Below, in pieces: positions 10,550 through 24,000 of a stretch of DNA of 64,000 nucleotides. The translations under genes were made by a program, and so were the position numbers. The stretch spans positions 10,189,001-10,253,000 of the forward strand of contig JANTQA010000036.1 of NCBI GenBank assembly GCA_027625915.1, written 5' to 3'. This DNA is from Anaeramoeba flamelloides. Taxonomy: Eukaryota; Metamonada; Anaeramoebidae. Within the stretch, counting starts at the first letter, position 1. Each line of letters begins with the position of its first letter. The notes beneath the pieces are model-generated. The model ran no database searches, had not been told where the DNA came from, and worked only from the letters and a program-made list of their open reading frames with translations.

Positions 10550-13500
10550 ATGACTATACCTCTAAATCAATTACATTTAAAAATAAAAAACAATAATATT
10601 AAAGGCTTTTTTATCCAAAATAGCGAAACACTCGAATATTTCAATAATGACGAAAAATTATCATTAAAGAATTTCCAAATCAATTATGGGTTAAGATCTC
10701 CAAAAAGTAAAAATCAAAATTATTTATCAAGTTTTAATCGACAAACAAAAAAAATAAATCCAAAATTGCAAAAAGAGCAAAAAGAGCAAAAAGAGCAAAA
10801 AATGGAGCAAGGACTCAAACAAGAAGGGGAAATGAAAACAACAACACTTGGACAATTATTTAGTGACAAGCAAATAATAAACTTGAACCAATTTGAAAAA
10901 TTACCATTTGTTCCAATTTATTTAGAGGGTACATTGTTTTGTTTAAAAAAGGATAATAAAAGGTTACATAAATTTAAATCAACAATAATTGGTACAAAAC
11001 TAATCTTAGAAAGCTTAGAAAACGAAGAACAAAAAACACAAAAACAAAGGCAAGAACAAAAACAAAAAGAACCACTAACAATTGAACAAAAAAAAGAAAT
11101 TGATCTAACAGAAATGATCTTAATTAAAAAAATGCATTTCACACACAAAACTAAAATGCCTAATTCAAAAAATTGCTTTCAAATTGTATTACCAAATAAA
11201 AAATATTTTTTTAATGTTGAAAAAAAAAATGAAGTAGAACAATGGATTAAATGTTTAAAAATATTGCAGATATGTTTGAATTTTAGTAAATATAAAGTTA
11301 AACATAATGAAAAAAAAACATTAAAGTTATTATTAAATTATTTTCAAGAATTAATGCACATTATTCAAAAATTGAAATTAAATATTACAGACTCACTAGC
11401 CAATAATGTTAAAGAAATGTTAAAAAATAAGGATAAAAAAAAATATGAAAACAAGTTACTAATTTTTGATAATTGTTTACAAGGTATTAAAGAATGGAGA
11501 AAATTTTTATTACTAAGATTAATGGTGCTAAAGAAATTAAAAGGTGATCATCATGTTCAATTTTTAGTTGAAAAAAACTTCAAGTCTGATTCAAGTGAGG
11601 ATTTAAATCTATGTAAACATGATTTAATTTCAATAATTGAAGTGCATCAAGATTGGTGGTGGTATGGTGAAAAAAAAGGATATTATGGCTGGTTTCCGCC
11701 TCAAAATGGGAAAATAATTCATTTAAATTATAATAAATTAAATAAAAAAACTGTAAATCATCTAAATCAAATAAGCAATGTCAATAAAAAATTTCTTAAA
11801 AATTTTTATAAATCCTTATCTATAATAAAGAATAAACAAGAAGGCAACGAAGGGGGGGAAGAAATGGAAAGGGAAAAGAACAACGAAATGGAAAAGAACA
11901 CCGAAAGCGAAAAGAACACCGAAAGGGAAAAGGAAATGGAAAGAGAAAAGGAAATGGAAAGAAAAAAGAACAACGAAAAGAAAGTGTTATTAAAAAATCA
12001 ACAATTATTTGATCAATTACAAATTGAATTTTCATCTCCAATATATAAACAAGAAATTTCTTCAAAAAAATGGAGAAAAAGATTTCTTTCTTTAATTGGC
12101 AGTTCTTTAATGTATTATACTAATAACGAAAGTACAAAACCTCAATCTATTTTCAATTTAATAGATTTTTCCACAATTCATACGAATCTAAATAACGATG
12201 AAAAAAAAAATGTATTTGCTTTACTATTTAAAAAAAAAGTAATATTATCAAGTAAAAATAAATTTTATAACCAATGGGTCAATTTATTTGAATTAATAAA
12301 AATTATTTTAGAATCAAAGAAATTAATAAAAGTAACAAGTTCTGAAAAAAAATATAAAAAAATCCATACTATAATTAAATACTTTGAAAATTCTATTGAA
12401 AATTTAAACAAATCAATTGGAAATAAAATAAAAACCCAAAAAGAAAACAACGACAATGATAACAATAACAATAGCAATAGCAATAGCGACAGTAACAGTG
12501 ATAACAAGAATAATACTAACATTGGCGACGATGAAAATTTATTCAAAATGATCAATAAAAAATATTCAAGTAATATTTATATTAATTACAGATTATCAAT
12601 TTTAAATCATTATAAAAACAAATATTTAGGGATTTTAGCAAGAGTAGAATTTCCAGAAATCCATTCTTTAGAATTGGGATATTCAATAAAAGATCATAAT
12701 GAAAAAATCAATCAGGATGAATTGAAATTTAAAGCAGGCTATTGGTTCCGAATAATAAATATATTTGATGAAAATTATTTCCAAGTAGATGACGGAAACT
12801 CTATTGGATTAATCCTTAAAAGAGATTTATTAAAAATTAAAATACCAAAAAAAAACCGAGTATTTAAACAAAATGATTCTAATAAGCACAATAACATAAA
12901 TAATAATAATAATAACAACAACAACAACAATAACAGCAGTAACAACAACAACAACATTAATAATATCAACATATTAAACGAAAATGAAATTAATCAAAAT
13001 AAAAGTCAAATCGAGATATTTATTGAAAATGATTTCCAACAAAACCAAAAAGTGTATAAAAAAGAAATCAAAAAAATTGATCCAAATATTCATAAAAAAA
13101 TTTATTTATTAAATCAATTAATCCAAATGGAAGAAAAATCTGGAACCTCCTTCCCTGTAAGGAACCATGGCTATTTAAAAATCTTATTTGGCAATAAATT
13201 TCAAAAAAAATATTTTAAACTTCGGAGTTGGTTTTTAGGTATTTATAATAATGAAAATTCCATTTTCCCATTTGATGTGATCGACTTAAGGAAGGTAACG
13301 GTTTATCATATTGATTCTAATATTAAAAGATACAACCAATTTAAAATAAAAATCAAAAACGGGCTAACATTAATCTTACAGGCACAAAATTCCACAATTA
13401 TTTCTGAATGGTTTCAAAATTTTGATATTTGGAAATTAGAAAATGAATTAAATCAATATCGGATCCAATTAAATTCAGAAGACAATTTTCTTTTATTATT

Positions 13501-15046
13501 TACTACTAAATTTCAAACTACAATCGGTTGGATTGATAAAATATTATTGCAATTAAAAAGAAGCTATTTAAATATTCAAAACAGGGAAAAGGAAAGGGAA
13601 AAAGAATTGCTAAAACGCCAAACTAGTAGTAATGACGACGATGATGAAGATGGTGATAATAATAAAGTGAAAGATAATGGCATTATAAATGACTTTGAAA
13701 TCATCAAAAAAATAAAAAAAAAAAAAAAATATAAAAAGGATTTAGAAAATTCATTAAAATTCATTGATTTACGAAATCAAATAGCATTATTAAAAACTAG
13801 TCGAAAAAAATTATTAACTAGATTTGCTCGGTTGGTAATCAAAGATGATAACGATAATGAAATTAGATTATTTTGTTTACAAGATCGCTCCAGTAAGGAA
13901 TTTTCCCAATCATTAGCATTTCAAAAGGGCAATTGGCTAAAGTTTATTGCAAAGATCTCTCCTGGGGTATTCCAAGCTGAACTAAATATGAAAATTGGCA
14001 GAGTAATGGAAAATGATGTTGAAGTTGTTAAGCCCTGTAAAGCCAATGTTTTTGAAAAGGTAACCAAAATATCGAAATTTGATGATTATGATTACGGCAA
14101 TAATAATCAGCAAATTATTAATGATCAGGATCATATCAATATTGATTTAAATGTTAAAAAAATATTGAAATTAAAAAAATTAAAAGTTATCCAGGATATT
14201 AATATAAATAAGAATTATAAAAAGGGCATTGATTATTCCTTTTTAAATAAGCTGCCATTATATTTCACTGATAAAATTTATATTGAAGAAAAAAATAATT
14301 CCAAAAAATGGAAATTATGGAGATTAGTGATTAATAATTGGAATTTAATCATTTTAGATAATAATAAAATTATTATAAATCTTGATTTACAATTTTTAAT
14401 TAATTATAACAAATGTGATGATTTAATTAAATATGACAATTCAATAATATTATATTTTCCAAAAAAGGAAATACGTTTCTGTCTCAAAAATTCAAATGTT
14501 TTAAATAAATGGTTGGAAATTTTTAAATTAATAAAAAATATTAATTTAATATTCAAATCTTTAGAAAATCAGAATTTTAATTTAATTTATAAATATTATT
14601 ATGTATTATTTTATTGGGTAACAAAGCAAATAACCTTAATCCAGAATATTTTTGTTAAAATTAATATTAACGAAGAAAAGAAAAAGGAAAAGAAGAAGAT
14701 AGAAAACGAAAATGAAAATGAAAATGAAAACGAAAATGAAAACGAAAATGAAAACGAAAATGAAAACGAAAATGAAAACGAAAAGGAAAATGAAAACGAA
14801 AATGAAAATGAAAATGAAAATGAAAATGAAAACGAAAATGAAAACGAAACAGAAAATAAAAAAGAAAAAGAAAATAAAGACGAAAAAGAAAAAGAAATGG
14901 GAAAAGAAGAGGAAAAGGAAAAAGAGGAAGAGGAAAAAGAAAAAGAAGAAGATGATGATGAAGAAGAAGATGATGAAAAAGATGATGATGAAGACGAAGA
15001 AGAAGAAGAAGATGATGATGATGAAGATGATGATGATGAAAATAAA

Positions 15047-15083
<37 letters not shown>

Positions 15084-18000
15084 GTGAAAATTCTAATAAT
15101 AAAATAATTAATTTAGAAATAAAAAATTTAATAAATTGGAAAAAATATATATTATCAAGATTATGTAGAATAGATTTAATTCAAAATCATTCCAAATTAA
15201 TTCAAATTAATTATAATAATAATAAGAAGAATCAAATAAAATTTATTGATCCCGAAATTGATGATAGAGAAAGGGTCTTTACTCTTATAAATTATTTAAA
15301 AAAGAATGATCATGAATTTTCTTTTAATAAAAATGAATTTCATTTATTCATTAAAAAGCAAATTGATCAAAAAGAAAAAAGCTATACCATTAAAAATGAA
15401 TTTTTAAATCAAGTGATGAATTGTGATAAAAAGCATTTGCTTAAAATTAGACCAGAAAAAATAATTTTTTCTTATGATTACCCCTCTCGTGTAGAACGAT
15501 TAAAAAAAAATAGTAACAAAATTAATGAAGAAAGAATTAAATTATTAAACCAATTTGATGATATAAATAATCTTACAAAAAATATGAGTGTGCATTCAAT
15601 TAATGAAAAGTTTACTTTATTAAATTTAACAAATGTAAAATTGCTGCATTCAAAAAAATTATTAATGGAATATTTAAATTTCTGGAGAATCCAGCCTCAG
15701 CATATCTTGAATTTCCCCATTTATTATTCAAATTATTTATCTCATCACACTTCTAAAAAGACTAGATTAAATAATAATTGGGGCGAATTAACTGGTTGGA
15801 TTTTATGTATTTTTAAAACAATTGAAAAAAATGAAATTGAAAGAATAATTGATTTAAGAACATTGAAAGAGATCCAATACAAAAAAGAAAATGGTAAATT
15901 GATAATAATTTTAATATTTAAACAAAAATATCTTGAAAAACTGTTTTTAGATGGGAATCAAGTTGATTTAATAATTGAATGGATGAAAAAATTGTCCATA
16001 GTTGGTAATTTTCTTTATTTTATTCAATGTAATGAGAACAACAACAAAGATTTTAAAAAATTATTTTTTTTTGAAAAGTTTTATGATTGGATAGACAAGC
16101 AAATTATTAATTGCCAAGATCATCTTAATATCAAGGAAAAACAGAACAAAGCGGGCAGAATTGAGAATGATTACGGTAATGGGGATGAGAATGGGGATGG
16201 AAATGATAACGATAATAAAAACAAACAGAATGAAAATGGTGATGAGAATAGTCGAATAAACATTGAAAAAGAAAATAGCAATAATGAAAAAGCAAATGAA
16301 GGTATTCTAAAAATTAGTGATTTTGATAATTTTTCTTTAAAAAATCAATTAAAAAATTTAACTTTATGGAGAAAAAAAATATTAAGTAGCATCGTACCAA
16401 TTAAATTTAAAAAATATTTCCAAAATAATCAACGCAGATGCTTTGCTATTGCACACTCACCTTATCCAGCCCTCGGTTTTGATCATTCGAGGGGTAAGCA
16501 ATTATCTTTTAAAAAAAATGACTGGATAATAGTGATGACAGATCCTGAACAATTTCTTAATAATAATAAGCCAAAAAAAAATATTCATCAATTTGTAGGA
16601 ATGTTAGAAAACGAAAAAAGAGGACTGGTTGATTTAAATAAAGTAATTTTAATTACTTCCCATGATATTAATGAAAAAAAATATTTTAATTTTAATTTAT
16701 TAAATGGGGCTCATAAAAAAAAAAAATCAAAAAAAAAGAAAAAGAAACAGAAAATTCAATCCAGAAAGTTAAATTATAAAAAAATTATAAAAAATAAATA
16801 CCCATTATTTCAAGATGGTTGGTTAATGATTAATAAATCGTCTCTTGTTGGTTCAAAATGGTTACTTAGATGGTACAAATTCAATTCTAACAAATTAAAG
16901 CTCTACTTAAATGATAAATCAATGGATTGTGTTAAAATCATCCACTTTGAGAATATATCTGATGTCAAATTCAATATAGACAAAAAAAAAATACCTAGCT
17001 ATTCTTCTTTACCTCCAAAATTTCAAAAAAACTATCTGGAAATATACTGCAATAATAAAAATACCAACAATAAAAACAGCAATATGAATTCTCATAATAA
17101 TATTAATAATAATATTATTAATAATAATAATAATAAAAATAATAATAATAATAATGATGATGATGATGATTATAAGGGGGATAAAGATGAAAATGATAAT
17201 GGCAATAAGGGGAAGAGTAAGGATAAGGCATATTCAAATTATTATAAATTCGCCTTTGGATTAAATGCTGATTATCAAAATTGGATCACTATATTTTCTA
17301 TTTTACAAACATTTCAATCCATTTACAGAAAGATCTTAAGAAGCGATTATAATGAAAACAAGAAGAAACAATTATTCGATTCTATTATTAACTGGATCGA
17401 GCCCGAAATTATCAATATTAAAAATCAAATAACTAAAGAAAAAATGGATTATAAAGAAAAAATTGAAAATTTAGATTTTCAGGATTTATTTAACAATTTA
17501 ATTCTAATTGAAAAAAAAATTAAAAAATTAAAATTAACAATTAAATCATTACAAAATTGGAAAATGAAAATACTCAGAAAAATGCTGAGATTAAGGATTA
17601 GAGATCCAAACGATTTTAAACCAAGAATTTATATTATTAAAAAATATAAATTTAATGAAAAGGAAAATGATTATGTAAATGTTGGTGAATGGTTCAATAT
17701 TGTGGAATTTCTTGAAAAGGAAAATAAAGTGAAAATCCAAAAAAATAAGCAGTTGATCATTTTAAATCAGGAATATTATTTACCAATTATCCCCGCGGCA
17801 CCAGAAAAATTTTTAAAAAGAACTAATAACAAGAAAGGCAAAAAGATTCAGAAATTAAGAAAAAAGGCAAATAATGGGAATAAAAATAACAGCAATAAAA
17901 ATGAGAATTATTTATTAACAAATGAAAAATTAATTCGATTGACAGATTTGTTGATCTATGACGAATTTATGATTACCAAAATATTAATCAAAATAATCGG

Positions 18001-19015
18001 CGTGTCTGAAACTGATATGGTCGCAAACAATTTATTATTAATTTTCGAAGAAAAAAATACACTGTTGAAAATTTCCAAATATTGCATTGAACGGGAAGTG
18101 GAGCGTACAGAAGAGCAATATTCGGTATTCCGAGGTAATTCCGTCATGGTGAAATTAATTATCGCATGGATTAAAATCGTTTCAAAGGAATTTTTATCAA
18201 AAATTTTAAATGAAATTATTTGCGAAATAATTGCAGGCAATAACTCTTTTGAAGTGATCGAGTCAAGACTGCAGCCAAAGGAATCATTGAAAAAAAATCA
18301 AAAAAATTTAAGAAAATTTAGCAAGAAATTGATTTTGAAAATTACCCAAAATTACACTTCATTCCCCTTAGTAGCGAGAGAGCTGTGCTATATGCTATTG
18401 TCAATTACGAGTAAAAAATTCCCAGAGTCGAAAAATATTGCTTTAGGGGGGTTCCTCTTTTTAAGACTAATCTCTCCGTCCATAGTCTTAACGCAAACAA
18501 TCCATCACAAAGAAACAATTAAAAAAATTGAACCCAAAACCAGAAGAGGGCTAGTATTATTATCAAAGGCAATACAAAATATTGCGAATATCACAGATTT
18601 TAAAGAACCGACCATGGCCTTTTTAAACCCACTCGTGGAAGAATTGAAGCCGGTCATGATACACTTCTTTGACAATATTTCTCAGCCCATTTTCACAGCT
18701 AACAATAAGATCAAAAATACAGAAATGCTAGTGCTCGGTAAAAGTAAAAACCAGAAAAAATATGTAGCATGCTGGGGGAATAAATTAATAAACCAATTGT
18801 TCGAAGTGAAACCCCAAGACTTGAATTTAGAAAAGCAATCCAGAAATTTTGTTCTGGAAAAAATACCAATTAATAAAGAGCAATTGTATGAAGCTTCAGA
18901 TAACATATTTCGAGTTTTGAAAAAATCAGCAATAAGAGATAAATTGTTTGAATATTTGCAAGGAAATGATGTATTAATAGAAAATTTTGAAATGTTATTC
19001 GAAGGCATTAATTAG
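10550..19015 (+). CDS. Giant multi-PH/SH3-like protein with C-terminal RasGAP domain
   Basis: One intronless 2821-residue frame starting at the first ATG. The C-terminus (about 2463-2720) is a RasGAP domain: FRGN supplies the arginine finger (R2528), GGFLFLRLISPSIV is the FLR motif (R2639), and KAIQNIAN plus KEPTMAFLN follow. It should speed GTP hydrolysis on Ras-type GTPases. Upstream I see six repeats of a PH-like domain (about 118-245, 493-590, 866-966, 1235-1334, 1719-1824, 2083-2260), each followed by a helical linker containing a W-K/R-K motif and an SH3-like unit (about 333-392, 678-765, 1088-1166, 1535-1635 degenerate, 1945-2037, 2341-2413). The first SH3 is canonical (DWWWYGEKKGYYGWFP). 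PH units suggest membrane or phosphoinositide recruitment. Asn-rich and Glu/Asn/Asp-rich inserts lie between or inside modules, the largest at about 1378-1518. RasGAP is certain; several SH3-like calls are structural inference from hydrophobic pattern. Confidence 0.95.
14707..15083 (+). repeat. Coding microsatellite of GAAAAY units
   Basis: GAAAAT and GAAAAC hexamers alternate over about 150 bp, then pass into GAA/GAT-rich triplets and back. They encode Glu-Asn repeats and an acidic Glu/Asp tract in the RasGAP protein. All other frames stay open here, which creates a spurious Lys/Met-rich overlapping reading frame. Confidence 0.9.
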
Positions 19016-21002
19016 TTTTTTATTGATTATTATTTCTTTTTTCCTTTTACTTTTTGACTTGTGTTTTTTACTTTTTGCTTTTTATTTTTTTATTATTGAG
19101 TTTTTTACCTTTTCTTTTCTTTTCTCTTATCTTCTTCTTATTTCTTTATGTCTTATACTTTTTGTTTTTTGCCTTATACTTTTTGTTTTTTATTTTTGAG
19201 TTTTTTACCTTTTCTTTTCTTTTCTTTTTTCTTCTCTTCTCTTATCTTCTTTGTTAAGATTGAATATTTTTTGATTTTTTTTTAATTGGTCATTTTTCTT
19301 GACTGAAAAAACAAAACATTTAAAATTAAATTGTTTAACATTGGTTATGTTGGTTGTTTTATTGTTTGTTATTATTTAATAGTGTGGAATTGAAACTCTG
19401 GAAAAAATAATATTTTATTTTTCAAGGATTAAACAGCTTGAATGTAATTATTAATCTATGGATCTTTAAATTTTTGTTAAAATATCAACTTTCTGATTCT
19501 TGTTTTAACGTTTTTGGAATTTTATTAATTTTTTTTTTTTCGAAAATTTATATCAAATTTAGAGTTTTTTAATCATTTACACTTTTATTTGTTGTGATTT
19601 GAATTGAAATATTAAAAATAAAAAATTCTCACAAAAAAAAACTTTTTCTTTTCAAAAAATCAAGTCTTTCCGACAAATAACATAAAAATATATTTAACCA
19701 TTTTCATGAATTAAAATTAATTATAATTGGGAATAATAGGTTACTTTTTTTAGTTTTATATTGGAATTATATGATTCTTTGATTTCATAAAATAAACTCC
19801 ATTTCATTCAAAGTATTCCAATCCAAAAATGTGAAAGCCACTTTATTTTTAAGAAAAAAAAACAGAGATTGTTTCGAAATCTGATGAATAATAAATTTCA
19901 TATTAGAGTTGATATTCAAAATAAGAGATTCCTAAACAAACTATTACATTTTTTGTAAAAAATGAAATGTTAAAAAAAATATTTGTTGCATCATTGTAAC
20001 GCTATCTTACAAAATTTCTCAATTTCTTTCAAACATTAAAATTGTGGACAAGAAGATTTTTTACAAGGAAGTGTATTAATTGTACAAGAAATTACAAAGA
20101 TTCAATTTTTTGAATGATAATTTGGAGTTTCCAAACATTTTTTTTTTTTCAAATTTAAAGATAAAAAACAAAAAAAAACAAAAGAGAACAAAAAAAAAAA
20201 AAAAAAAAGGAATAAGTAAAATAGCTAAAAAAATTAATAAAATGAGAAAAAATGATTTGATTTTCAAATTAAAAATTTCACAAAATTACAAAATTATGAT
20301 TTGATCTAAAAATTCGAAAATGTATTTTGAGAAGAATAATTGGATGAAAATTTATAGTATAAAATTGATTTATTTAATAAAACTGTAAATTTTTGAATGA
20401 AAAAGAGTTTAGAATTAAATTAATAAAGTGCTGAGATGATCTCAACTCATCGATTTGATATAAGAAAACACAAAATTCAAAAAATATTTTTTTTAGATAA
20501 GATCTAAACAATCTTAGAATAGTTTCTTAAAAAATACTAGTGACTGAAGGATATTATTTTCACTAATGTATTTTCAACCACAATATCCTATGAGTCAAAA
20601 ATTGAAAAAAATTGTACCTAAAGTAAAATCAAACTGTTTTTTAAAAATCTTATAATTATATATTTGTAAGGAATTACTATTTTTTTTTATCAAAAATACA
20701 TTTTCTTCAAAAGAAAACTTTCTGCACAATTATACAAAAATATTAAAACAAAAAATAAATATTAAAAAAATAAAAAATAAAAATTAAAAAATAAAAAAAA
20801 ATTAAAAAAACAGATTAAAAAACTATAATCTCTTATATTTGATCACATTACCAATAAAAATATATATTCTATAAATATCAAAAAAAAGATATTAATATTA
20901 TTAATTTATCTAATCAAATAAAAAATATCAATGGAAAAAATAATTAATAAAAAAACAAAAAATGTCAAAAAAAAAAACCAAAATATGTGGAAAAATCAAC
21001 TT
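19016..21002. other. Intergenic region between two convergent genes
   Basis: Both flanking genes end here, so this holds two 3' ends. It is T-rich on the left and A-rich on the right. A roughly 100-bp unit containing GAGTTTTTTACCTTTTC occurs twice (about 19098 and 19197), making an imperfect tandem repeat. No gene can be supported. Confidence 0.6.
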
Positions 21003-24000
21003 TTAATATTCTTCAAAAGTCTTATTTTTTTTCTTCCATTCTACAAAGAATTTATCTTTTTCTTCACTTGAATTAAATATTAATTTAAAAGATGACGAAG
21101 CATATTTCACTTTAATAATTTTCTGGCTATGAAGCTTTTTAATTAATTTTAATTTGTCGATGGGAAAAGTTTTATATTCTAGTGAATTTTTAAAAATGAT
21201 ATGTAAAGACTCTAAATAGAATCTAGCAATTATTGACTTTTTAAGTTTTTTTTTTTCTTGTATAAATAATAAAAATCTAGTATTGCCACGCCAGGCCTTT
21301 TTATTAAAATATTCAAAGAACCGATTAATTTGCTCTGTGTTTTCAAATTTTAAGGTATAGTTAATTTTATTTGTTAACGTTAAAGTAGCCAAGAAATTTT
21401 TTTTTTTGGTTTGAATAAATTTTGAAACCGAGGAGAAGGGGATAAATATTTCTGTCTTTTTTTTGTCTTGCTTAATAAAGCAACCCTCGTTATTAAAAGT
21501 AATTACCCCCGGGTTACCACTTTTACCTTTATTTTTCATGATTGTTAAACGGAAATTCTGAGGGGCTTCCTTTTTGATAATATCTGTTTGTAGTAATTCT
21601 AAGAATTGTTTCCATTCTGATCCAAATTTGTCTCTTTCGTTTTGAGAATCAAATCGAATTATTTGTGGATCAATGTTTGGAAAAATAATTTTGGCAACTT
21701 TCAAATAAGTTGGGTGTAAAATGATTTTAATATTCTGGTTTAAATTTTGAGATATAGTTTTATTATTAGTTTCAATTTTTATCTGCTTTGATGTTAGAAT
21801 TACTTTACCTTCATCAATTTCGTTTTTTTTTCGATCCAATAATGTTACTTGATATTTGGTTAGAAATTGGGAGTCGTTCTCCGAATATAATCTTCTTTTC
21901 ATGGTTCTAAATCTTTTGATATAACTTTGCCCTCTTGATTTCCGTTCAAATTCGATCAAATAATGCGAGTGATCTTCTAATAATATTCTTAATTTTCGAT
22001 GATCTGTTGGATGCGCAAATAGTCTTGTTTTAGTTATTAACGATTTTTTAAATTCACCCTTTGCAGATAATGTAACATATTGATAAGAGATAATCATGTG
22101 CCCATCTTTGCCATCCGAGATACTTTCCACTTTTGGCGGCTTTGATTGGCTCTCATCAAAGTTTAATGACTGTGGTTTTTTCCCATTTAATTTGAGAGGG
22201 GAATCATTGTTCATAGTGGAAACTGTAGAAATGGAATTAGTCATTGTATTATCGTTATCATCATCATCCACATTTGTAGTATTACTGCCACTCTCGGCCG
22301 ACGAAGTGGTTAAAGCATACAAGACAATATTATAGCTTTTAGCACCATGATAAATTGAGCTGTCTTCCTTCCAATCAAAAAGATGTACAGATTTTATAAA
22401 TAATTCACAGGCATCAATGGTTTTAAAACATAAGACAAGTGTTTCATCATTGAAAAATTCTATTGTACAGCACTTAGGATTTTGGGGATCAAGATCGATT
22501 TTATATTTGGGCAAACTAAAAATTCTTTCATAACGCTTTTTACCAGATATTAAATTAATTTCTGTAGAAAAAAGATTTGATGGGTAATTTGGATCAAGTG
22601 TATGAGCCTTGGATAAAGTATTCGGTGATTTTTTTGGTTTATTTATAGTTGGAGTAGATGAATAAGTCGATTTTGCTTGCAATTTTTTATTTTTTGTGAC
22701 GAATTTTTTTTTTTTTTTATTACCTTTGATTAATTCATCAACTTCATTTTCATTATCATCATTTTTATTAACAAGCTCTTTCTCATTATTATTATTATTG
22801 TAATAATTATTATTATCTTCATTATCATCATCATTGTCATCTTCACGATTATCATCATCATCATTATTATTATGAAAACCAATTTCATTCCTATTTGCAA
22901 CATTATTCTTATTCTTTTCATTTGTGCTATCATTAAAATTATCATTTTTATTATCATTAATATTTTTGTTTTGATCTTGGTTGAAATCATTATTTTTATA
23001 ATAATAGTAATCATTTTTGAATTGGATTTTTTCTAGCATAGTTTCAATTGGCTGGCCAGTAATTAATATTACTTTATCGAGAGTTACGTCAATTTCGGCC
23101 CATTCGGGAATTTTACTTTTTGTGTTTAATATTTTGACACCAAATTTATTCAAAGTTTCGCAAGCTCCTTTATTAATAAATCTTTCTCTATTTTCGTTAA
23201 AAACTGAAATTAATTTGTCGCATTCCTTTTCGTTTTGTACCAATAATTCCAAATACGAATGGCTACCAACATGGATTTTAACTTTATTTTGTTGTTCCTT
23301 CATGTATTCGATATCTGTTTTGATTGTGTATTCACAAGTAAAATATTTTTCTTCGTTGCCAACATCAGAAAAGAGCGAATCGGAGGTGTTTACTTGCGAT
23401 AATAAACCGTTTGCAAAGAATTCGTCGTGTGCCTCTCTAACGATAAAGCAGTCACTTCTAATAACCATTTCACAAAGTTTACTATTTATCCAACATTTAA
23501 AAATGGAGGGCTTGCCCAAGTTGGTGTTTAATCGTCTTTTGGCATTAAAATCTAAAGTGAAACCACATCTTTCTTCATAGGTTTCAAATTTAATCAAAAT
23601 AAAATCATATTCATCAATATTAAAGTGAATAAATGCGGATTTAATATGGAAAATAAATAGCCTAGAGAATAATGTATAGACTCTCTTAATTATCCTTTCG
23701 CTAAAATTGATTTCAAAATGATCAAAATATAAAGTGATGGTTACTGTTGAGCTATATTTACCAAAGGAATCAAATAATAATACCTTATAAGAAGTAATTG
23801 AAACATTTTCTAATTCCTCGGTAGCCAAGTCAATTGATTTCCCTAAAAAGGATGAATAATAATTGGAAGAAGTAATTTTGGAACTAAATTGAATCTTTGA
23901 TGACTTTTCAGAATATTGATATTTGGAATCCCGATAAAAGTCAAACGACGATGAAAATTCGTCTTCCAATAAGGAGCATCCCCTTTTGGAAATAGCTGAT

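Noticed and set aside
14712-15107. 131-codon Lys/Met/Thr-rich plus-strand frame
   Set aside because: Frame shadow of the GAAAAY repeat inside the RasGAP gene.
22730-23580. Several open frames on both strands in the tandem PH-like gene
   Set aside because: Shadows of the coding frame; one is a pure Ile/Met reading of the Asn/Asp repeat.
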